Notes under the pieces: model-generated | Told to the model about the DNA's origin: nothing | Database searches by the model: none | Seen by the model: only the letters and a program-made list of their open reading frames with translations | Source: Rhodoferax sp. | GTDB taxonomy: Bacteria; Pseudomonadota; Gammaproteobacteria; Burkholderiales; Burkholderiaceae_C | Direction: 5' to 3' | Assembly: GCA_028292305.1 (NCBI GenBank) | Contig: JAQGMQ010000267.1 | Span: 1-6,290 of the forward strand | DNA length: 6,290 nt | Position numbers and translations under genes: made by a program | In this document: positions 1 through 5,625 of the stretch, piece by piece | Layout: each line of letters starts with the position of its first letter | Position numbering within the stretch: position 1 is the first letter of the stretch

Positions 1-221
1 TGCTTGTTCTCGATGACGAAGTAATACTGTCCCGGGTCGGCCCTGCAGCGCTGGATCCATTCGCGCTGGGGCTCGACGGCGGGCGCTGTGGCGTTCAGGT
101 GGCGGTTGAGTGCCGGGTCGAGCCGCAGCGCGAGTACGAACTCGGCGTCGCCCACGTCGGCCGGCCGCAGGTCGATGCTGCGCCCGGTGATGCGTTCCTT
201 GGGAAGCGTTGCGTAGGCCAT
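1..221 (-). CDS. GNAT family N-acetyltransferase, N-terminal part (3' end outside window)
   Basis: Only the first 73 codons are present; the gene runs off the low-coordinate edge. The product begins MAYATLPKERITGRSIDLRP and continues with a DVGDAEFVLALR stretch (residues 22-33), a QREWI motif (52-56) and a YYFVIENK strand (66-73). This order (LRPA strand, helix with D-x-E-F-V-L-x-L-R, Q/E-x-x-W helix, YFVI strand) is typical of the N-terminal half of RimJ/RimL-type and PseH-like GNAT enzymes, which transfer acetyl from acetyl-CoA to an amine. The acetyl-CoA binding loop would lie beyond the edge, so activity cannot be judged. The ATG lies 14 bases after the stop of the upstream glycosyltransferase gene and has no clear Shine-Dalgarno, suggesting coupled translation. 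Within this cluster an amino-sugar N-acetylation role is plausible, but that is inference; a ribosomal-protein acetyltransferase is the main alternative. Confidence 0.8.
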   Translation of the reverse strand, partial: MAYATLPKERITGRSIDLRPADVGDAEFVLALRLDPALNRHLNATAPAVEPQREWIQRCRADPGQYYFVIENK

Positions 222-235
222 GGTTTTGCGCGGGC

Positions 236-1333
236 TCAGAGCCTGGCACCGATATAGCCCAAGTGGTGGCTGGTGTCGTTCTTCAGCGCGCTGGTGAGCA
301 GGTCTTCTAATGCCAGCAGCAGCTGTTCGCAGCGCGCGTCGATATGGTGGTGCTGGATCGCATCCGAGAGCCGTGCCACCAGTGCGCTTTCACCGCCGGC
401 ATCGAACCTGGCCACGGCTTCGTCATTCACGGCCGCCGCCTGCAGCAGATCGGCCACCTGGTAGTACGAGGGGAGCGTGCCGAGGATCGAGATTTCGGGC
501 AGGTTTTTGTAGAACGAAGGCAGGATCGGAATGCCACCGGTGACCAACGCGTTGTAGATGCGGATCGGTACCCCGGCCAGCACGGGCACGATCCAGTGCG
601 TCTTGTGTGCGGCCCATTCCTTCAGGTTGTCCAGGTCGGAGCGGCCCTTGAAGGCGTTCGTGGCAAAGCCCACGGTGGGAAAGCTCTGGGCCAGCGTGGC
701 GATGGCGCGGTTGCGGCGCGGATAGTTTTCGTAGAACACGTGCATGCCCAGCGGCTCGCGGCTGCGCTCGGCCAGAAACAGGTCCATGTGTTCGAAAAGA
801 AACCGGCGCGACCACTGGTGCGCGGCGGCGAACACCGGCCCCAGCGTGTAAGGATTGAATTGCGCCAGCAGGTGGATGTTTTCGGACGACGCGGGCACAT
901 AGACATCGGAATGCATGGCCAGCGCGCTGCTCATGTAGATCCAGTGCTGCGAATCCCAGTCCCACACCACGAACAGCACTTCGGGGTGGGCGTTGTAGAA
1001 GGCGATGTACTGCGGCAGGCGTTTGCCGATGTCGTTGTTCAACAGCAGGAAAACGCTGTTCGGCGGCAGCTCGGTAGGTGGGTTGTCCAGGAAGTCTTCG
1101 GCCAGGTGGATGAAAGCCCGTCGCTCATTGGTGGCGCGCGCATGCTGCAGGTGGTGGCCGAGGAACACGGCACCGACATCTGCCGTGCGCCTGGCCGCCA
1201 GCTTGCCCATCATCACGTGGCGCCGTTGCATGGACCACGATTCGAAGAACGGGTCCTGCAGCACGTCGTTGACGTCCTTGGCGAGGCCCGCCAGTTTCTC
1301 GAGGATGGCCTGCGCGCTCATGGGGGTGCTCAT
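236..1333 (-). CDS. Putative GT-B-like glycosyltransferase (365 aa)
   Basis: I do not recognise a named family, but the shape suggests a glycosyltransferase. The N-terminal helical stretch (residues 1-85) is followed by alternating strands and helices: FLLLNNDIG (95-103), LFVVWDWDS (120-128), a GMHVFYENYPRRNR segment (196-209), and a C-terminal block GVPIRIYNALVTGGIPILP (254-272). That block resembles the donor-binding region of GT-B enzymes, where a small-residue/GG-x-P-I motif follows a helix. There is no signal peptide or membrane segment, so it is probably cytoplasmic. The start is uncertain. The ATG used lies 11 bases after the methyltransferase stop. A GTG at 1348 would overlap that stop as GTGA and add five residues, and an ATG at 1321 would remove four. 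None has a good ribosome binding site. The gene sits between a methyltransferase and an acetyltransferase gene, which fits a role in extending a glycan. An exostosin-like or capsule-type transferase is possible; donor and acceptor are unknown. Confidence 0.7.
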   Translation of the reverse strand: MSTPMSAQAILEKLAGLAKDVNDVLQDPFFESWSMQRRHVMMGKLAARRTADVGAVFLGHHLQHARATNERRAFIHLAEDFLDNPPTELPPNSVFLLLNNDIGKRLPQYIAFYNAHPEVLFVVWDWDSQHWIYMSSALAMHSDVYVPASSENIHLLAQFNPYTLGPVFAAAHQWSRRFLFEHMDLFLAERSREPLGMHVFYENYPRRNRAIATLAQSFPTVGFATNAFKGRSDLDNLKEWAAHKTHWIVPVLAGVPIRIYNALVTGGIPILPSFYKNLPEISILGTLPSYYQVADLLQAAAVNDEAVARFDAGGESALVARLSDAIQHHHIDARCEQLLLALEDLLTSALKNDTSHHLGYIGARL

Positions 1334-1344
1334 GTCCGGACCGT

Positions 1345-1869
1345 TCACGCCGCGGCCGGAGCGGCAGTTTCCACCATGTCGGGCAACACGACCTTCTTCA
1401 TCACGGTCAGCAAATGAATGCCGCGCCACTCCTGCATCTCGATGCGGAACGCGCCCTTGAAGCCATAGATCTTGGCCCACCGGTTCTCGTAGTCGAAATA
1501 CAGAGGAAAGGTCTCATCGGTAATGAAGTTGACATGTGTCGGATCGCGGAACGTGGCCGCGTGCGGATAGGCCGGCGTGAGCGACAGGAACAGCCCGCCT
1601 TCCTTTAGCACGCGGTAGACCTCGTTCATGACTTCGATGAACGCGTTGCGCCGTTCGGGTGCGTAGATCAGCCTTGGGATATGTTCCAGAAAGTCGTGCG
1701 CCGTGATGTATTCGAACGAAGCGTCCTCGTAGGGGATCGGGTCCACCACCAAGTCGGCGCGGCGGATGTTTGCCTCGACGTCGTCGCGCACGTCCACGCC
1801 GAACACCTCGTCGGCGTTGAAGGGGTTCTTGGGCTGCGGGCCGCAGCCCAGGTCCAGGGTTCTTGTCAT
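1345..1869 (-). CDS. Class I SAM-dependent methyltransferase (174 aa)
   Basis: This is a small soluble Rossmann-fold methyltransferase. Motif I is LDLGCGPQP (residues 5-13), followed by the acidic strand end FGVDV (23-27, Asp26 expected to bind the SAM ribose). A DPIPYEDASFEYI block (43-55) leads into HDFLEHIPR (58-66), and LKEGGLFLSLTP (88-99) is the usual motif III strand. A later RDPTHVNFITDETF segment (108-121) resembles the substrate side of methyltransferases found in polysaccharide and flagellin-glycosylation clusters, from family memory. The ATG was chosen because GGAG lies five bases upstream and motif I begins almost at once. An in-frame start 14 codons further upstream would overlap the GT41 gene. 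At 174 residues it is shorter than most relatives (about 200-250) because it lacks the N-terminal helices before motif I. Its stop TGA overlaps a GTG in the next gene. O- or N-methylation of a sugar is the likely role, but the substrate is not shown. Confidence 0.85.
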   Translation of the reverse strand: MTRTLDLGCGPQPKNPFNADEVFGVDVRDDVEANIRRADLVVDPIPYEDASFEYITAHDFLEHIPRLIYAPERRNAFIEVMNEVYRVLKEGGLFLSLTPAYPHAATFRDPTHVNFITDETFPLYFDYENRWAKIYGFKGAFRIEMQEWRGIHLLTVMKKVVLPDMVETAAPAAA

Positions 1870-1874
1870 CTCGA

Positions 1875-1878
1875 CTCC
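1875..1878 (-). promoter_or_regulatory. Ribosome binding site of the methyltransferase gene
   Basis: On the minus strand the sequence reads GGAG, TCGAG, ATG, which puts a good Shine-Dalgarno five bases before the start at 1869. It lies in the 13-base gap after the TAA stop of the GT41 gene. It is the clearest ribosome binding site in the window and decides the start of the methyltransferase against the longer reading frame beginning at 1911. Confidence 0.7.
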
Positions 1879-1882
1879 ATCT

Positions 1883-3781
1883 TTAGAGGATCGTACCCCG
1901 CCAGGGTGCACCGCTCAATGCGTCATGCACACCGGCCAGTTCGCTGCGCCGCCACATCGCGATGTAGATCGCCTCCAGGTGGCCGCTCATGGCTTCGGTA
2001 TCGAAAAGGGGATGGGTGACCAAATTCGCCTGCAGCCGTGTCTTGAGGTCGGCCAACAGCGCGGGTTCACGTGTCAGTCGCAGCGCCAAGGCTTCGTACG
2101 CCGCGAGCGACTGAGTGGCCAGTTCCGGCAGCCCGATCGCATGCAGCAAACTCCCAGCCACCCGTGACGGAAACGACCCGCCCATGTAAGTCAGCACCGG
2201 CAGACCGGCCATCAGCGCATCGGCGGCGGTGGTGTGGGCGTTGTAGGGGTGCGTGTCCAAAAATAGGTCGGCCTGGCGGTAACGCGCCAGGTGGTTCTCG
2301 ACCCGCGGCACGCGGCCGGCGAAGACCAGGCGCGACGCGTCGACGCCGCGGGCCTCGGCTGCCACGCGCAGATTGCGCTGAGCCACTTCACCGCGCGACA
2401 CCAGCCACAGCACGCTCCCCGGCACTTGCGCCAGGAGCCGCATCCACACGTCGAACACCGGCGGCGAAATCTTGTAGTCGTGGCTGAACGAGCAGAAGAC
2501 GATGCCGGTGTCGGGCAGGCCGCACTCCGCGCGCGTGGGCGTGCGCTCGGCGATCTGCACGCTGTTGTCGGTGGGCAGGTAGGTGTCGGGCAGGTAGGCC
2601 ACGCGTTCGGTATAGAAGGCCTGGTGTTCGGGCGGGATGGTGTGCCGGTCGGCAATGATGTAGTCGTGGTACGGCGTTCCCATCGTGCCGGGGTAGCCGA
2701 GGTAGTTGACCTGCACCGGCGCTGGCCGGTGCGCAAAGATCTCGGTGCGCGTGTCGGAGGTGTAGCCGCCCAGGTCGACCGCAATATCGACTTCCATCTC
2801 GCGCATCAGCCTGGCTACTTGTTCGGAGCCCATCGCCCGGGCGTCGATGAAGTGGTCGAATGCGGCCACCATGCGCGCGCGCAAGCGGCTCTGGTCGTCG
2901 ATGCCGAGCGAGATGGCGATGTTCTCGAAGCGGTTCTTGTCGTGCCGCTCGAAGACGCCGGCCATCAGGTGGCCGACCGGGTGTTCGCGGAAGTCGGGCG
3001 ACACATAGGCCAGCCTGATCTTGCGGTGGCGGTAACGTTCGCCGTTCCACAACGCGCTGTTCTTGGCTGGCGCATAGTGCGCCGCAAAAATTTTGGCGGC
3101 CAGCAGGTGGTCGGCGGCCTGGTCGGAAGCCGACATGAAGGCCAGCGACTTGCAACTGCGCTTGCCGGCGCGCACGTCTTCGGTGATGCGCTGCGTGAGT
3201 TCGTCGAAGCCGCGCCAGTCGCAGATGTGCATGCGTTCGTAGAACAGCAGGCCCGGCGCGTAGTCGTAGTCGGGCGCCAGCGCCAGCAGCCGTTCAAAGG
3301 CCGCAATCGCCTGTTCGCTCTGCTTGAATTCGGTCAGCAGGATGCCGAAGTTGCCCAGCGCCGTGACATGGTTCGGGTCGATCGCCACCACGCGGTTGAA
3401 GCGCTCCAGCGCGTCGGCGTGGCGGAACATGTTGCGCAGCAGCACGCCGCTGTTGAGCAGGGCTTCCACGTAGTCGGGCTGCAGCGCCAACGCCGCGTCG
3501 AAGCTTTGCAGTGCTTCTTCCTTGCGGTCCAGCGCCTGCAGCACGGCGCCGTGCACGTAGCGCAGCGGCGCGAACTGCGGGTTGTGTTCGACGCCACGTG
3601 CCGAGAGCGCCAGCGCCTGCGGGCTGTCGCCGGCGTGCATCGCGATCACGGTCAACGAATACAGCGCCGCGGCATTGTGCGTGTCGGCGCCGAGCACTTC
3701 GTGGAACAGGGTCGCGGCGGCTTCGGGCTGGCGCTCGTTCTGCAGGCCGATGGCGCGGATCAGGGTGTCGGTGACGGACAT
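1883..3781 (-). CDS. TPR-containing GT41 (SPINDLY/OGT-like) glycosyltransferase (632 aa)
   Basis: The protein has two parts. Residues about 5-171 form four to five tetratricopeptide repeats, clearest at 71-104, 105-137 and 138-171, each ending in an A-x-x-P-D/N turn. Residues about 180-610 form the GT41 catalytic region of eukaryotic O-GlcNAc transferase and plant SPINDLY. Visible motifs are YVSPDFREHPVGHLMAG (259-275, with the conserved His region), VQVNYLGYPGTMG (357-369), FCSFSHDYKISP (429-440, Lys437 matching the UDP-binding Lys842 of human OGT), HTTAADALMAG (516-526, matching the His-Thr-Thr and Asp that hold the nucleotide), and GGSFPSRVAGSLL (534-546). No motif appears broken. The family transfers a sugar (GlcNAc in OGT, fucose in SPINDLY) from a nucleotide donor to Ser/Thr of cytoplasmic proteins; TPRs select the acceptor. 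The donor cannot be told from sequence. The ATG lies 21 bases after the efflux gene stop, without a clear ribosome binding site. The gene leads the glycan-modifying genes, so a protein O-glycosylation role is likely. Confidence 0.93.
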   Translation of the reverse strand: MSVTDTLIRAIGLQNERQPEAAATLFHEVLGADTHNAAALYSLTVIAMHAGDSPQALALSARGVEHNPQFAPLRYVHGAVLQALDRKEEALQSFDAALALQPDYVEALLNSGVLLRNMFRHADALERFNRVVAIDPNHVTALGNFGILLTEFKQSEQAIAAFERLLALAPDYDYAPGLLFYERMHICDWRGFDELTQRITEDVRAGKRSCKSLAFMSASDQAADHLLAAKIFAAHYAPAKNSALWNGERYRHRKIRLAYVSPDFREHPVGHLMAGVFERHDKNRFENIAISLGIDDQSRLRARMVAAFDHFIDARAMGSEQVARLMREMEVDIAVDLGGYTSDTRTEIFAHRPAPVQVNYLGYPGTMGTPYHDYIIADRHTIPPEHQAFYTERVAYLPDTYLPTDNSVQIAERTPTRAECGLPDTGIVFCSFSHDYKISPPVFDVWMRLLAQVPGSVLWLVSRGEVAQRNLRVAAEARGVDASRLVFAGRVPRVENHLARYRQADLFLDTHPYNAHTTAADALMAGLPVLTYMGGSFPSRVAGSLLHAIGLPELATQSLAAYEALALRLTREPALLADLKTRLQANLVTHPLFDTEAMSGHLEAIYIAMWRRSELAGVHDALSGAPWRGTIL

Positions 3782-3802
3782 GTTTTTATGAAGCGGATAA
3801 GT

Positions 3803-5329
3803 TCAACGTGCCGAGAGTGTCGTCTCGTTGCCCTGCGTGCCGCCGCCCAGCGCCTTGTATAACAGCGCGGCCGCTTCAAGCTGTGCGCGGCGCACCTGTG
3901 TGTTGACCTGCTGCGCGGCCACGACTTCGCGTTCGCTTTCCAGCACTTCGAGATAACCCGTCATGCCGCCGTCGTAGCGGGCGCGCGAAATCTGCAGCCG
4001 GCGCTGCTGGGCCTTGAGGTTGACTTGCGACGAGCGCATCTGCGACGCCAGCGAGGCCCGGGCCGACAACTGGTCGGCCACTTCGCGAAACGCCAGCTGG
4101 ATGGTCTTCTCGTAGTCGGCCACGGCGACCACCTTGCGGGCCTTGGCCACGTCGAGGTTGCCTTCGGTGCGGCCGCCGTCGAAGATCGGCAGTGAGATCA
4201 CCGGCTGGAAGGCCCAGGCGCCAGCCTTGAACAGGCTGCTCAACCCAGAGCTTGCCGCACCGACGCCGGCCGTCAGCAGAATCTTGGGCAGGAAGGCGGC
4301 GCGCGCCGCGTCGATGTTGGCATGGGCGGCGATCAGCCGTTGTTCGGCGGCCATCACGTCGGGGCGTTGCAGCAGCACTTCGCCGGGCACACCCGGGGTG
4401 AGTGCGGTGTCCAGGCCCTGCTGGTCGAGCGGCTTGCCGGCGGGCAGGTCGACCGGCTCGCCGCCAACCAGGTAGTTCAGCAGGTTGGTCGCCACGGTGC
4501 GCTGGTGGTCGAGCGCGGCCAGGTTGGCGCGTGACGATTCGAGCAGGCCCTGCGATTGCTCCAGCTCGAAGTCGAAGGTGGCGCCGATGTCGCGGCCCTG
4601 GATGATGAGCGCCACCGTTTCCTCGCGCGAGGCCACCGTGGCGCGGGCCATGGCGGTCAGGTCGTTCATCTGCAGCAGCGTGTAGTAGGCGGTGGCCACG
4701 TCGGAGACCAGCGACAGGTGCACGGCCCGGCGCGCTTCCTCGGTCGACAGGTAGGCCCGCCGCGCCGCGTCCGACAGCCCGGCGATGCGGCCCCAGAAGT
4801 CAACCTCGTAGGACACGGTGGACAGCGTCAGGTCGAAGCGCTGGTTGCTGGCGCTGGTGTCCAGGTCGTCCTGCGTGCGTGTGATGCTGGCCTGGCCGAG
4901 CAGGTTGACGGTGGGCAGCCGGTCGGCACGCACGATGCCCCATTGCGCGCGGGCTTCTTCGACGCGGGCCGCGGCGGCGCGCAGGTCACGGTTTTGCTCC
5001 AACGCGGTGGCGATCAGTGCCTGCAGGCGTGGGTCGTTGAAGAAGTAGCGCCAGTGGGTTTTGACGGCTTCACGCGGGCGTGTTGCATCGGCCGCTACGC
5101 CAGGAGGGGCGTTCACGGGGGCGGTCACAGGTGCAGTCACCGAGGCCGGCCATTGCGCTGGCACCGGCAGTGGCGGCTGCTTGAATTCGCTGGTCTGCGC
5201 GCAGCCGGCCAGCAGGATGGCCAACGCCACAACGCCGCTGCAGTTGGCCCTGCCCACGGTGCACGCGCGGGCCAGCGATGAAGCTGCGGGCGTCGGGTCG
5301 GCGGTGCGCGGTGTGTTGGTGGGAGGCAT
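3803..5329 (-). CDS. RND-type efflux outer-membrane lipoprotein, NodT/OprM family (508 aa)
   Basis: This is a TolC-like trimeric outer-membrane channel that normally completes a tripartite efflux pump. With the ATG used here, a hydrophobic stretch VVALAILLAGC (residues 33-43) ends in a lipobox with Cys43 as the lipid-anchored residue. A proline-rich linker follows (52-77). Two outer-membrane efflux repeats cover about 96-285 and 316-495, with family motifs YEVDFWGRIAGL (174-185), LLQRPDVMAAEQRL (319-332), FDGGRTEGN (383-391), FREVADQL (414-421) and RYDGGMTGYLEVLESER (451-467). The start is uncertain. The ATG gives an unusually long n-region and has pyrimidine-rich sequence instead of a ribosome binding site. 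A GTG at 5257 would give a more normal 18-residue signal peptide, and a TTG at 5398 a longer one. No periplasmic adaptor or inner-membrane pump gene adjoins it; upstream is trpS, downstream the GT41 gene 21 bases away. It may serve a pump encoded elsewhere. Confidence 0.92.
   Translation of the reverse strand: MPPTNTPRTADPTPAASSLARACTVGRANCSGVVALAILLAGCAQTSEFKQPPLPVPAQWPASVTAPVTAPVNAPPGVAADATRPREAVKTHWRYFFNDPRLQALIATALEQNRDLRAAAARVEEARAQWGIVRADRLPTVNLLGQASITRTQDDLDTSASNQRFDLTLSTVSYEVDFWGRIAGLSDAARRAYLSTEEARRAVHLSLVSDVATAYYTLLQMNDLTAMARATVASREETVALIIQGRDIGATFDFELEQSQGLLESSRANLAALDHQRTVATNLLNYLVGGEPVDLPAGKPLDQQGLDTALTPGVPGEVLLQRPDVMAAEQRLIAAHANIDAARAAFLPKILLTAGVGAASSGLSSLFKAGAWAFQPVISLPIFDGGRTEGNLDVAKARKVVAVADYEKTIQLAFREVADQLSARASLASQMRSSQVNLKAQQRRLQISRARYDGGMTGYLEVLESEREVVAAQQVNTQVRRAQLEAAALLYKALGGGTQGNETTLSAR
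5109..5144 (-). repeat. Three imperfect 12-base tandem repeats in the lipoprotein linker
   Basis: Three adjacent 12-base units at 5109-5120, 5121-5132 and 5133-5144 share the core G-C-N-G/T-T-C-A-C on the plus strand. They encode the S-V-T-A-P-V-T-A-P-V-N-A-P stretch in the periplasmic linker just after the lipid-anchored cysteine of the efflux lipoprotein. The repeat is in frame and leaves the reading frame intact. It probably reflects slippage in a flexible, poorly constrained linker. Confidence 0.55.
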
Positions 5330-5617
5330 GGGCGGCAAAGGAGGGTCGCGCCAGGGCGCGTGTCGCCATATTTTCAGGCACGGGCTGATCGGCCACAACC
5401 CGGGAGCGAGGCACTGCGCATGCCTGCAACACCTTCCACGCGCGTCGATCCAATCGATTTTGCTGCGAAAGAGATAGCGCCGAAGGCTTGCTGCAACTGG
5501 CCTGGCGCGCAGCCGGTCTTGGCGCTGACGCGATGCAGCGAGCCACTGGCACGCGGCAAAGGCGCGAACTGGCGGGCAGTACGCCCTCTCATCCGCGGCT
5601 AGCGGCGCCTGTGGGTT
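5330..5617. other. Intergenic region between trpS and the efflux lipoprotein gene
   Basis: This 288-base stretch is the only sizeable gap in the window and should hold the promoter of the downstream cluster, but I found no convincing -35/-10 pair. It has a 5-base inverted repeat TCGAT-CCA-ATCGA (5445-5457). It also has a GC-rich inverted repeat CGCGCC-AG-GGCGCG (5347-5360), about 18-30 bases before the assumed ATG. On the minus strand the 15 bases or so before that ATG are pyrimidine-rich (CCTCCTTT). On the plus strand the same bases read AAAGGAGG (5338-5345), 14 bases before a GTG that opens an 80-codon frame ending at 5602. That product matches nothing I recognise, and I do not call it a gene. 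Confidence 0.5.
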
Positions 5618-5625
5618 TCAGGCGC
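5605..5625 (-). terminator. Hairpin over the trpS stop codon, possible terminator
   Basis: A perfect 7-base inverted repeat, GCGCCTG and CAGGCGC, is separated by a 7-base loop. On the minus-strand transcript the left arm contains the last trpS codons and the TGA stop begins at its end. The stem is GC-rich and stable, but no run of U follows on either strand, so it is not a canonical intrinsic terminator. It could still end transcription weakly, protect the 3' end of the mRNA, or be chance in GC-rich DNA. Confidence 0.35.

Noticed and set aside
344..1417. 357-codon open frame on the plus strand
   Set aside because: It is antisense to the glycosyltransferase gene, and its product has the same low-information, Arg/Val/Gly-rich composition. 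There is no convincing start signal and no recognised motif.
2563..2598. Near-duplicate GGGCAGGTAG units suggesting a tandem repeat
   Set aside because: They encode the YLPDTYLPTD stretch of the GT41 domain, where a repeated YLP-type pattern is normal for the family, so coding constraint explains them.
2291..3862. 523-codon open frame on the plus strand
   Set aside because: It lies entirely opposite the well-supported GT41 gene and the end of the efflux gene. Its product is rich in V, R, H, Q and G with no recognisable domain, as expected of the antisense of a GC-rich gene.
5445..5457. Inverted repeat TCGAT-CCA-ATCGA as an operator
   Set aside because: The arms are only five bases, there is no second copy and no identifiable promoter beside it; this is too little to call a regulator site.
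5070..5552. 160-codon minus-strand frame overlapping the start of the efflux gene
   Set aside because: It overlaps the lipoprotein signal region in another frame, starts at a GTG without a ribosome binding site, and its product is Arg/Ala-rich with no motif.
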